NCBI GenBank assembly: GCA_023410445.1
Contig: JAEYPT010000006.1
Location: forward strand, 1 to 64,000
Source: Bacillota bacterium
Lineage (GTDB): Bacteria; Bacillota; Clostridia; Oscillospirales; Acutalibacteraceae
Reading direction: 5' to 3'
DNA: 64,000 nt
In this document: positions 33,832 through 41,932 of the stretch, piece by piece
How the letters are laid out: each line of letters starts with the position of its first letter
Numbering within the stretch: position 1 is the first letter of the stretch
The notes under the pieces: model-generated
What the model saw: only the letters and a program-made list of their open reading frames with translations
What the model was told of the DNA's origin: nothing
Databases searched by the model: none
Program-made: the position numbers and the translations under genes

Positions 33832-34917
33832 ATGGAACTAAAGACGCCGCTTTACGCGTGGCATGAAAGTCACGGCGGCAAAATCGTCCCGTTCGCGGGA
33901 TATCTTCTCCCCGTGCAGTACGAAACCGGAGTCATTGCGGAGCACATGGCGGTACGCACCGCCGCGGGGCTGTTTGACATTTCCCACATGGGGGAAATCT
34001 TTCTCACCGGCCCGGATGCGCTCACAAACATCCAGAACCTGATGACCAATGACTGCTCCGGCATGCCGGACGGACGCGTGCGCTACACCCTGATGTGCTA
34101 TGAAGACGGCGGCGTGGTGGACGATCTGGTTGTCTGCCGCCTCGGGGAAGAAAAATATCTTTTGGTCGTCAACGCGGCGAACCGCCACAAGGACGCCACA
34201 TGGATCGAAGGACACCTCTCCGGAGACGTGAAATTTGAAGACGCCTCCGACCGTTATGCGCAGATTGCCCTTCAGGGACCGAAAGCGCCGGAAATTCTTG
34301 CAAAGCTGGCGGATTTCAACTCCACCCCTGTAAAATACTATACCCTGATCGAAAACGGAACGGTGGGCGGCATCCCCTGCATCGTATCGCGCACAGGCTA
34401 CACCGGAGAACTGGGCTACGAGCTTTACTGTGCCCCTGAAAACGCGGAGGAACTGTGGAACCTCCTTTTGGAAGCCGGAAAAGACGAAGGACTGATCCCC
34501 TGCGGGCTCGGCGCGCGCGACACGCTCCGTCTGGAAGCTGCCATGCCGCTTTACGGGCACGAAATGAGCGAAACCGTCACTCCGTTCGAGGCAAACCTGT
34601 CCTTTGCGGTGAAGCTGAACAAAGATGACTTTATCGGCAAAAAGGCGCTGGAAGAGAACTCCCTTCCGAAGAGAATCCGCGTCGGCCTCAAGATGACCGG
34701 GCGCGGCATCGCGCGCGGCGGCGAGGAGATTTTCCACAACGGCGAGAAGATCGGCACAACCACCTCCGGCACCTTCTGCCCGTTCCTGAAAACCGCTGTT
34801 TCCATGGCGCTCATCAACCCCGCTGCCGCCGAACCCGGAACCCCGGTGGAAATCGACATCCGCGGGCGGAAAATCGCCGCGGAAATTGTTGCCCTTCCGT
34901 TCTATAAACGAGCCTGA
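33832..34917 (+). CDS. gcvT: Glycine cleavage system T protein (aminomethyltransferase)
   Basis: Transfers the methylene of the aminomethyl-lipoyl H protein to tetrahydrofolate, releasing ammonia. The 361 residues contain TPLYAWHESHGGKIVPFAGY at the N-terminus, the GLFDISHMGE segment near 44-53, YTLMCYEDGGVVDDL near 84-98, SRTGYTGELGYELYC near 187-201, and GLGARDTLRLEAAMPLYGHE near 224-243 with the catalytic Asp. The ATG at 33832 is used because it begins the conserved N-terminus and follows AAAGAAGG. First gene of the five-gene gcv operon. Confidence 0.97.
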   Translation: MELKTPLYAWHESHGGKIVPFAGYLLPVQYETGVIAEHMAVRTAAGLFDISHMGEIFLTGPDALTNIQNLMTNDCSGMPDGRVRYTLMCYEDGGVVDDLVVCRLGEEKYLLVVNAANRHKDATWIEGHLSGDVKFEDASDRYAQIALQGPKAPEILAKLADFNSTPVKYYTLIENGTVGGIPCIVSRTGYTGELGYELYCAPENAEELWNLLLEAGKDEGLIPCGLGARDTLRLEAAMPLYGHEMSETVTPFEANLSFAVKLNKDDFIGKKALEENSLPKRIRVGLKMTGRGIARGGEEIFHNGEKIGTTTSGTFCPFLKTAVSMALINPAAAEPGTPVEIDIRGRKIAAEIVALPFYKRA

Positions 34918-34938
34918 TAAATTTGAGGAGGAATTGAT

Positions 34939-35325
34939 ATGAATCTGCCAAAGGACCTGAAATATGTAAAAACTCATGAGTGGGTGCGGTTTTTGGAAGA
35001 CGGCACCGCGGAAATCGGCTTGACCGACTTCGCGCAGAAAGAACTCGGCGACCTTGTATTCGTGAACCTTCCGCAGGAGGGCGACGCCATCGATAAGGGC
35101 AAGACTTTTGCGGATGTGGAATCCGTCAAGGCCGTATCGGACGTTTTCAGCCCCCTGAGCGGAACGGTCTCGGCCGTCAACGAAGAGCTGCTGGACGCGC
35201 CGGAAACCATCAACAACGCGCCCTATGAGGCCTGGATGGTGCGCGTCAGCGATATTTCCGAACAGCAGGAATTTTTAAGTGCGGACGAATACGCGGCGTT
35301 CCTGTCCGGAAAAGAGGAGGGCTGA
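34939..35325 (+). CDS. gcvH: Glycine cleavage system H protein
   Basis: The lipoyl carrier shuttling the aminomethyl group between P, T and L proteins. The 128 residues include YVKTHEWVRFLEDGTAEIGLT, FAQKELGDLVFVNLP and the lipoylation segment ADVESVKAVSDVFSPLSG, with the modified Lys near 63. Length equals the family norm. A GAGGAGG site precedes the start; 21 bases separate it from gcvT and 5 from gcvPA. Confidence 0.97.
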   Translation: MNLPKDLKYVKTHEWVRFLEDGTAEIGLTDFAQKELGDLVFVNLPQEGDAIDKGKTFADVESVKAVSDVFSPLSGTVSAVNEELLDAPETINNAPYEAWMVRVSDISEQQEFLSADEYAAFLSGKEEG

Positions 35326-35330
35326 CCCGC

Positions 35331-36647
35331 ATGGGCTCCTATGTTTCCATCACGGAGGCGGAGCGGCGGCAGATGCTGGAAACCGTCGGCTGCAAAACGC
35401 CGGAGGACCTGTTCCATTCGGTTCCCGAATCCGTGCTTCTGACGAAACCTTTGAACCTCCCGAAGGGCCTCTCCGAACTGGAGGTTGGGCGTGACATGAA
35501 CGCGCTTGCTTCGGAAAACACCGTGTTTCCTACCGTTTTCCGCGGCGCCGGTGCATACCGGCATTACATTCCGGCGGCAGTCAAACGCATTACTGCCAAA
35601 GAAACTTTTCTGACTGCCTACACACCCTATCAGGCGGAAATCAGCCAGGGAATTCTGCAGTCGATTTTTGAATACCAGACTATGATCTGCGAACTGACCG
35701 GCATGGACGTTTCCAATGCCTCCGTTTACGACGGAGCCTCCGCCGCGGCGGAAGCGGCCGCCATGTGCCGCGACCGGAAACGCACCACTGCCTATGTTTC
35801 CGCCTGCGTGCATCCGGACGTACTCGCTACCGTGAAAACCTACGCGTTCGGTGCGGACACGGAAGTTCGGGTAATCCCCGAAAAAGACGGCGTCACCGAC
35901 GCGGAAGCCCTGCGCGAACAGCTCGCCGCCGATCCGGCCGCCGCGTGTTTCCTGCTGCAGCAGCCGAATTTCTTCGGAAATCTCGAAGACGCCGAGGCGC
36001 TCGGCAAAATCGTCCACAGCGCTGGAGCGAAATTCATCTTGAGCTGCAACCCGATTTCGCTCGCAATCCTGAAATCTCCCGCAGAATGCGGAGCTGATAT
36101 CGCCGTCGGCGAAGGTCAGCCGCTCGGCCTCCCGCTCGGCTTCGGCGGACCGTACCTCGGCTTTATGGCCTGCACATCAAAGCTGATGCGCTCCCTGCCC
36201 GGCCGCATCGTCGGAGAAACGACAGACGCAGACGGAAACCGCGCGTTCGTGCTGACCCTTCAGGCGCGAGAACAGCACATCCGCCGCGAAAAAGCTTCCA
36301 GCAACATCTGCTCAAACGAAGCACTCTGCGCCATGACGGCAGGCGTTTATCTCTCGGTGATGGGCCCGCAGGGACTCAGCGAAGCCGCGGAACAATGTCT
36401 TTCCAAAGCGCACTATGCCGCAGAGAAAATTGGAAGCATCCCCGGCTACGGCCTGCGCTATCAGGCGCCATTCTTCCATGAATTCGTAACCGAATGCCCC
36501 AACCCGGAGCAGACGCTTGCGACACTGGAGCGGAACGGCATCCTCGGCGGATATCCGGTTTCCGGCGGGTTGCTCTGGTGCGTGACCGAAATGAATACCA
36601 AAGAAGAAATCGACGAGCTTGCCACTCTGCTCGGGGAGGCGTTTTAA
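35331..36647 (+). CDS. gcvPA: Glycine dehydrogenase (decarboxylating) subunit 1
   Basis: N-terminal half of the split P protein, which decarboxylates glycine. The 438 residues show YVSITEAERRQMLETVG, the FRGAGAYRHYIPAAVK segment near 65-80, TAYTPYQAEISQGILQSIFEYQ near 96-117, the NASVYDGASAAAEA segment near 130 and GLPLGFGGPYLGFMAC near 263-278. The two-subunit P protein is usual in Firmicutes. Its stop codon directly abuts the ATG of gcvPB. Confidence 0.97.
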   Translation: MGSYVSITEAERRQMLETVGCKTPEDLFHSVPESVLLTKPLNLPKGLSELEVGRDMNALASENTVFPTVFRGAGAYRHYIPAAVKRITAKETFLTAYTPYQAEISQGILQSIFEYQTMICELTGMDVSNASVYDGASAAAEAAAMCRDRKRTTAYVSACVHPDVLATVKTYAFGADTEVRVIPEKDGVTDAEALREQLAADPAAACFLLQQPNFFGNLEDAEALGKIVHSAGAKFILSCNPISLAILKSPAECGADIAVGEGQPLGLPLGFGGPYLGFMACTSKLMRSLPGRIVGETTDADGNRAFVLTLQAREQHIRREKASSNICSNEALCAMTAGVYLSVMGPQGLSEAAEQCLSKAHYAAEKIGSIPGYGLRYQAPFFHEFVTECPNPEQTLATLERNGILGGYPVSGGLLWCVTEMNTKEEIDELATLLGEAF

Positions 36648-38084
36648 ATGGAGCTGATTTTTGAAAAGAGCCGCGAAGGCCACGGCTGTTCCATCCTTCC
36701 GGAGTGCGACGTGCCGAAGACCGCTCTGCCGGAGAATTTAGCCCGCAAGGCGGGCCCGCGCCTGCCCCAGCTCTCTGAAAACGATCTGAGCAGGCACTAC
36801 AGCGAGCTCGAGCGCCGTTCGTTCGGCGTGAACGACGGGTTCTACCCGCTTGGCTCCTGTACCATGAAATACAACCCGAAGATCAATGAGGAAACCGCCG
36901 CTCTGCCCGGTTTCACCGAGATCCACCCGCTTCAGCCCGCGCATACGGCACAAGGCTGCCTGAAGGTGCTCAAGCTCGCCGAACAGTACCTGACTGAGAT
37001 CACCGGCATGGACGGCATGGTCTTCCAGCCCGCCGCCGGAGCGCACGGGGAATATACCGGGCTTCTGCTCATCAAGGCTTATCACCGCGCCAACGGAAAT
37101 ATGGAGCGCACAAAAATTATCGTTCCCGATTCCGCACACGGAACCAATCCGGCGAGCGCCGCAATGGCAGGCTTCACGGTGGTGAACATCACCTCCGGCC
37201 CGGACGGCTGCATCGACCTTGACACCCTTCGTCAGGCGGTCGGACCCGATACGGCGGGGCTGATGCTCACGAACCCGAACACGGTCGGTCTGTTTGATAA
37301 AAACATTCTGGAGGTCACGAAGATTGTCCACGAAGCGGGCGGACTCTGCTTCTACGACGGTGCGAACCTGAACGCCGTCATCGGCATGGCACGCCCCGGA
37401 GATATGGGCTTCGACGTGATCCATCTGAACCTGCACAAGACCTTCTCTACCCCGCACGGCGGCGGCGGACCGGGCGGCGCGGCGGTCGGCTGCAAAAAGC
37501 AGTTGATTCCGTTCCTCCCCTCCCCCCGCGTGATCGAAAAGGACGGCAAGCTAGAGCTGGAAACGGACTGCCCACAGAGCATCGGCCGGGTCAAGGGTTT
37601 TTACGGAAACTTCCTTGTGATCGTGCGCGCCCTGACCTATGTGAAGCTGCTCGGAAGAGAGGGCATCCCGCAGATTTCTCAGAACGCCGTGCTCAGCGCG
37701 AACTACCTGATGGCGCTTCTGAAAAAGAGCTACAAAATGGCTTATGACGCGCCCTGCATGCATGAATTCGTCATGACGCTGGAGGATTTGAAGGAATCCT
37801 GCGGAGTAACCGCCATGGATGTTGCCAAGGCGATGCAGGACTGCAAAATGCACCCGCCCACCATGTACTTCCCGCTGATCGTCCACGAAGCTCTGATGGT
37901 GGAGCCGACCGAGACTGAATCGAAGGATACGCTGGACGCGGCCGCGGAAATTCTGCTGAGCCTGTACGAAAAGGCAAAGAGCGACCCCGCTTCCCTGCAA
38001 GCCGCCCCGGTCAAAGGCTCCATCGGCCGACCGGACGAGGTTCAGGCAGCACGCCACCCGATTGTAAAATACAGTTTCGACTAA
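36648..38084 (+). CDS. gcvPB: Glycine dehydrogenase (decarboxylating) subunit 2
   Basis: C-terminal, PLP-binding half of the P protein. The 478 residues contain GFYPLGSCTMKYNPK near 64-78, the SAHGTNPASAAMAGF segment near 162-176, LTNPNTVGLFD near 207, and DVIHLNLHKTFSTPHGGGGPG near 264-284 with the PLP-binding Lys. Length is standard. Start has CTCGGGGAGG within the end of gcvPA. It is followed by an 80-base gap and lpd. Confidence 0.97.
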   Translation: MELIFEKSREGHGCSILPECDVPKTALPENLARKAGPRLPQLSENDLSRHYSELERRSFGVNDGFYPLGSCTMKYNPKINEETAALPGFTEIHPLQPAHTAQGCLKVLKLAEQYLTEITGMDGMVFQPAAGAHGEYTGLLLIKAYHRANGNMERTKIIVPDSAHGTNPASAAMAGFTVVNITSGPDGCIDLDTLRQAVGPDTAGLMLTNPNTVGLFDKNILEVTKIVHEAGGLCFYDGANLNAVIGMARPGDMGFDVIHLNLHKTFSTPHGGGGPGGAAVGCKKQLIPFLPSPRVIEKDGKLELETDCPQSIGRVKGFYGNFLVIVRALTYVKLLGREGIPQISQNAVLSANYLMALLKKSYKMAYDAPCMHEFVMTLEDLKESCGVTAMDVAKAMQDCKMHPPTMYFPLIVHEALMVEPTETESKDTLDAAAEILLSLYEKAKSDPASLQAAPVKGSIGRPDEVQAARHPIVKYSFD

Positions 38085-38166
38085 AAAGCAGAGCGGGATA
38101 CTGTTGTTAAGCATTCGCTTACTAACGGTATCCCGAAAATTCATTGGGAAGATTGGGAGAAGACTG

Positions 38167-39582
38167 ATGGAAAAATCCTATGATCTCGCCGTAATCGGTG
38201 CAGGCCCCGCCGGGTACGAAGCCGCCATCCGGGCTGCGCAGCTGCATTTGAGCGTCGCGCTGGTGGAAGACCGGGAGCTCGGCGGCACCTGCCTGAACCG
38301 GGGATGCATCCCCACCAAAACGATTCTGCATACGGCGGAGCTGTATCAGGAAGCGAAACGCTTCGATGAAATCGGCCTTCACGCGGACGGAGTTTCCTTC
38401 GATTACGGCGCACTGACTCACCGGAAAGACGAAGTGGTAACACGTCTGCGTTCCGGAATCGAGCAGCTTGTAAAGGCAAACAAAATCGATTTGCTTTCGG
38501 GCACCGGGCAGATTGTGAACGCTCACACCGTGCGGGTTACGCCGCCGGATGCACAGCCGGTTGAACTGACCGCCGAACACATTCTGATTGCCGCCGGCTC
38601 CGTTCCGTCGCGGCCGCCGATTCCCGGCAGTGATCTGCCGGAGGTCGTCACCAGCGATGAGTTGCTGGGACCCGACGCGAAATTTTATCCCCGGCTCGTC
38701 ATCATCGGCGGCGGGGTGATCGGGGCCGAATTTGCGGCGGCCATGAACAACCTCGGCAGCGATGTAACGATTATTGAAGCCATGGGACGGATTCTGCCCA
38801 ACATGGACCGGGAGCTTTCCCAAAGCCTTGCGATGCTCCTGAAAAAGCGCGGCGTAAAAATCCACACCTCCGCAAGCGTGGAGCGGATCGAGCCGGGTGC
38901 ACCGCTTTCCTGTGTCTTCACGGAAAAAGGAGAGTCCCACGCGGCGGAAGCGGACGGAATCCTGATTGCGACCGGCCGCCGTCCGAACACCGCGGGCTTA
39001 TTCGCCGAAGGCTGCACGGTCGACATGGAGCGCGGCGCGATTTTGACGGACGAACATTTTGAAACCTCGCTCAAAGGTGTCTTTGCCGTCGGCGACGCGC
39101 GGAAGGGCATTCAGCTCGCGCACGCGGCTTCGGCGCAGGGCATCGCAGCGGTGGAGTACCTCGCCGGGCATACGCCCACCGTCCATCTGGAAGCGATTCC
39201 CTCCTGCGTGTACACCAGTCCGGAAATTGCCTCGGTCGGCCTGACCGCAGACGAAGCAAAGGAACAGGGCATTGAAGTGAAAACCGGAAAAAGCCTGACC
39301 GGCCCGAACGGAAGGTCTCTGATTGCCGGACAGGAACGCGGTTTCGCAAAGCTGGTGTTCTGTGCGGAGGACGACGTGCTCATCGGAGCGCAGCTGATGT
39401 GTGCCCGCGCGACGGATCTGATCTCGGAACTGACACAGGCCGTGGTTCATAGGTTGACCGCACAGGAGATCGCTTCGCTCGTGCGCCCACACCCAACCTT
39501 TTCGGAGCTCGTTACGGAAGCGGCAGAAGACGCCCTCGGCGGAGCGATCCATGCCGCGCCGAAACGAAGCTTTCCCCTCTAA
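38167..39582 (+). CDS. lpdA: Dihydrolipoyl dehydrogenase (glycine cleavage L protein)
   Basis: FAD flavoprotein re-oxidising the dihydrolipoyl group of the H protein with NAD+. The 471 residues show the FAD motif VIGAGPAGYEAA near 9-20, the redox disulfide GGTCLNRGCIPTK near 38-50, the NAD motif IIGGGVIGAEFA near 176-187, the ATGRRPNT segment, VFAVGDAR near 307 and the active-site His-Glu pair in RPHPTFSELV near the C-terminus. The ATG at 38167 is used because it begins the FAD fold and follows GGGAGAAG. Position after gcvPB makes it the dedicated L protein. Confidence 0.96.
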   Translation: MEKSYDLAVIGAGPAGYEAAIRAAQLHLSVALVEDRELGGTCLNRGCIPTKTILHTAELYQEAKRFDEIGLHADGVSFDYGALTHRKDEVVTRLRSGIEQLVKANKIDLLSGTGQIVNAHTVRVTPPDAQPVELTAEHILIAAGSVPSRPPIPGSDLPEVVTSDELLGPDAKFYPRLVIIGGGVIGAEFAAAMNNLGSDVTIIEAMGRILPNMDRELSQSLAMLLKKRGVKIHTSASVERIEPGAPLSCVFTEKGESHAAEADGILIATGRRPNTAGLFAEGCTVDMERGAILTDEHFETSLKGVFAVGDARKGIQLAHAASAQGIAAVEYLAGHTPTVHLEAIPSCVYTSPEIASVGLTADEAKEQGIEVKTGKSLTGPNGRSLIAGQERGFAKLVFCAEDDVLIGAQLMCARATDLISELTQAVVHRLTAQEIASLVRPHPTFSELVTEAAEDALGGAIHAAPKRSFPL

Positions 39583-39589
39583 AAATTAT

Positions 39590-39617
39590 GGCCCCTGCGG
39601 TTTTTTCCGCAGGGGCC
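39590..39617. terminator. Bidirectional terminator between lpd and znuB
   Basis: GGCCCCTGCGG and CCGCAGGGGCC (11 bp) enclose six T. The minus-strand side is followed by ATAATTTTTAG, so it serves the convergent metal transporter operon best, and probably lpd as well. Confidence 0.85.
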
Positions 39618-39637
39618 GTGATTATTCATGTCCTGAC

Positions 39638-40441
39638 TTATGCCCTCCGAAGCAGTTTTTTCATGACCATAATCAGCAGAAGCATTACAACGCCGACAAG
39701 AACGATCGTTCCGCCCGGCTTTAAACCTGCGTAGAAGGAAATGAACAACCCCGCCACCGTGAACACCAGGCCGAACAACGAGGACAAAATCACCGTCTGC
39801 TTATAGCTTTTCGCAAACTGCATGGCGCAGGCCACAGGCACCACCATCAGAGAGGAAACAATCAGTGAGCCCACCGTGCGGGCAGCGACGGAAACCGTGG
39901 CCGCCGTCAGCAACGTGAAGATAAAATTGACCAGCCGCACCGGCACGCCCGCGAGCTTTGCCGCCTGCTCGTCAAAGGAGATATAGAAAAGTTCTTTATA
40001 GAGCAGAACAAAGCCGAGGATGACGGCGATTCCCACAAGAATCACAAGTCCCATTTCAAAATTGCTGATTGCGACAATGCTGCCAAACAGGAAGCTGTCA
40101 AAGCTCTGGGAACTCTGCACAAAGCCGGAAAGCACGCCTGCAAGCCCTACGCCCGCCGACATGATAATGGCAATGGACATCTCCGAATATTTTGGGATTT
40201 TCTTCCGGATTCCTTCAATCGCGAAGGAAGCAAGCGTACAGGCACAGATCGCGCCCAGAATCGGGTTGAACCCGAAAATGAGTCCCAGCGCAACACCGGC
40301 TAACGAGGTGTGCGAAAGGGCGTCGCCGATCATGGAAAGACGTTTCAGCACAATCACCACGCCGATGCAGGGAACGATAACCGCAAGCAGAATACCGGTG
40401 ACAAAAGCCCGCTGCATGAAATCATATTGAAAAATGGTCAC
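39638..40441 (-). CDS. znuB: Metal (zinc/manganese) ABC transporter permease
   Basis: The 267-residue polytopic protein is a ZnuB/TroC family permease: FVTGILLAVIVPCIGVVIVLKRLSMIGDALSH at the N-terminus (read in two pieces around residue 30), HTSLAGVALGLIFGFNP near 44-60, a central SMAIIMSAGVGLAGVL and LLTAATVSVAARTVGSLIVSS near 190. It pairs with the ATPase encoded upstream, with a 4-base ATGA overlap (40438-40441). No binding protein gene (znuA) is adjacent, so the receptor must be encoded elsewhere. Zinc is favoured over manganese only because of the operator type. Confidence 0.88.
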   Translation of the reverse strand: MTIFQYDFMQRAFVTGILLAVIVPCIGVVIVLKRLSMIGDALSHTSLAGVALGLIFGFNPILGAICACTLASFAIEGIRKKIPKYSEMSIAIIMSAGVGLAGVLSGFVQSSQSFDSFLFGSIVAISNFEMGLVILVGIAVILGFVLLYKELFYISFDEQAAKLAGVPVRLVNFIFTLLTAATVSVAARTVGSLIVSSLMVVPVACAMQFAKSYKQTVILSSLFGLVFTVAGLFISFYAGLKPGGTIVLVGVVMLLLIMVMKKLLRRA

Positions 40442-41118
40442 CGGTTCTTCCTCCTCTGCTCCAGAATTCCTTCCTGCCCGAGCGTGAGAACCCTCCCCAC
40501 GTACCGGGAGGCGCGCTCCACGTCGTGCGTCACCATCATAATGGTGATACCGTGTTCCCGATTCAGATGCTGCAAAAGCTCATACAAAGATTTCGCGGCA
40601 TGCTCGTCCAACCCGGTTGTCGGCTCGTCAAGCAGAAGAATTTCCGGCTCATTCACCAGCACACGCGCCAGCATCACCCGCTGCAGCTGACCGCCGGAAA
40701 GGCTGCCGAGCATGCGGCCTGCCATTTCTTGCATATCCACCGTACCGAGCGCTTCCAGCGCCTTTTGCTTATGAATTTTCCGGGCAAAGTGCAGAAAACC
40801 AATCTCTGAAAACAGATTCGACTTCACAATTTCCAGCGCCGTCGCCGGAAAATTGCTGCCGAGGTACGTGCTGTTCTGCGGCACATAGCCGATTTTGCTC
40901 CATTCGCGGAATTCGGGAAGCTCCGTCCCGAACAATTTCACGCTGCCCGATTCCGGCTCCAGCAAACCGGTCATCAGCTTTAAAAGCGTCGATTTTCCAG
41001 CCCCATTGGAACCGATCACCGCCGCAAAATCCCCGCTCTGAACCGAAAAACTGACCGAATGCAGCACATCCGCCCGCTCGTACCCAAAGCAGAGGTCCCG
41101 GACCTCTATGACGTTCAT
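40438..41118 (-). CDS. znuC: Metal (zinc/manganese) ABC transporter ATP-binding protein
   Basis: The 226-residue ATPase carries Walker A GSNGAGKST near 37-45, the Q loop in VPQNSTYLGS, the ABC signature LSGGQLQRVMLARVL near 141-155, Walker B ILLLDEPTTGLD near 161-172 and the switch His in MVTHDVERA. The ATG at 41118 begins the ABC fold; longer in-frame extensions run through the operator and promoter. Its first gene position behind a Fur-family-like box suggests repression by metal. Export or import of another divalent metal cannot be excluded. Confidence 0.9.
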   Translation of the reverse strand: MNVIEVRDLCFGYERADVLHSVSFSVQSGDFAAVIGSNGAGKSTLLKLMTGLLEPESGSVKLFGTELPEFREWSKIGYVPQNSTYLGSNFPATALEIVKSNLFSEIGFLHFARKIHKQKALEALGTVDMQEMAGRMLGSLSGGQLQRVMLARVLVNEPEILLLDEPTTGLDEHAAKSLYELLQHLNREHGITIMMVTHDVERASRYVGRVLTLGQEGILEQRRKNR

Positions 41119-41174
41119 ACCGTTCTCTTCCTTTATTTGCAATTGGGGACCTGTCTCCCAAACCGCAAGATTGG

Positions 41175-41193
41175 AATGCAAATCATTTGCATT
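41175..41193 (-). promoter_or_regulatory. Fur-family (Zur-like) operator of the znuCB operon
   Basis: AATGCAAATCATTTGCATT is a perfect 9-1-9 palindrome with the AAT-N-ATT core shared by Fur, Zur and PerR boxes. It starts about 11 bases after the -10 hexamer, so a bound repressor would block transcription initiation. Confidence 0.82.
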
Positions 41194-41203
41194 TACATGG
41201 TGT

Positions 41204-41232
41204 ATCCTACCATGCATCCGGCTCGCTGTCAA
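41204..41232 (-). promoter_or_regulatory. Sigma-A promoter of znuCB
   Basis: Minus strand TTGACA (41227-41232), 17 bases, TAGGAT (41204-41209). The palindromic operator overlaps the initially transcribed region. Confidence 0.88.
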
Positions 41233-41236
41233 GGTG

Positions 41237-41279
41237 AAAAACGGCGGCACCTTCCCAAAAAATCGGAAGGTACCGCCGT
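41237..41279 (-). terminator. Terminator of the 156-residue hypothetical gene
   Basis: ACGGCGGTACCTTCC pairs with GGAAGGTGCCGCCGT (15 bp, one mismatch) and is followed on the minus strand by TTTT. It ends only 5 bases before the znuCB -35 box. Confidence 0.9.
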
Positions 41280-41297
41280 TCGTTCAATTTTTATCAG

Positions 41298-41768
41298 CTA
41301 CGCGAGGAAATTCAGCAGGCTGGTTTCCGTGCTGCTGCTCAGATAGCTTCTGTAGTCGTTCACCGCGTTGTCGGAGGAGCCGGACGACGTATCGCCGCTG
41401 CTCAGAATTTTCAGGTAATCCCTCGTGCTCTCGGGATTAAAGCCAAGTGTGGAATAAAGTGCCGAAAGATCCGTGCTGCCGGAAAGGATCCCCGTCTGCA
41501 CGCTGGATTTTAGAGTATCCTTGATCGTACTGTAATCAGAAAGCTGGCTTTGCTGAATCAAATCAGCCGCACAGGCGCTTACGCTGCCGATGGAATAGCC
41601 GTTTCGGGATGTCACGCTGTTCAGCGCATCGACGGCATTCGAAAGGTTGGAGATATTGTATTGCTGCTTCGATACTTCGGAAGGGTCCACCGAACTGCTC
41701 TGTGCCGACGGACTGTTTTCATATTGATAGAGGCTATAAAGACACGATGCCTGATTGGAAACCGTCAT
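41298..41768 (-). CDS. Ser-rich hypothetical protein
   Basis: About 156 residues from the ATG at 41768; an in-frame GTG at 41774 is nearer the AAAGGCGG site and is an alternative start, while longer extensions have no ribosome site. The protein is polar, rich in Ser, Asn and Tyr, with predicted helices separated by Ser-rich loops (SSSVDPSEVS, SSGDTSSGSS). It has no signal peptide, transmembrane segment or recognised motif. It has a strong terminator of its own and divergent neighbours. Function unknown. Confidence 0.6.
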   Translation of the reverse strand: MTVSNQASCLYSLYQYENSPSAQSSSVDPSEVSKQQYNISNLSNAVDALNSVTSRNGYSIGSVSACAADLIQQSQLSDYSTIKDTLKSSVQTGILSGSTDLSALYSTLGFNPESTRDYLKILSSGDTSSGSSDNAVNDYRSYLSSSTETSLLNFLA

Positions 41769-41932
41769 TCCCACACGAACCACCGCCTTTCTATTCCTTA
41801 TATCGGCAGAAGTTCGCCGAAATGAAGAAGTTTTAAAAAAATATTTTACCATAATTTAACATTTTAAAGCGAAAGCCTATTCATTTTTCGAGTTTGAATG
41901 GCTATAATAAACGATAGAAAGGTGGAATTGTT

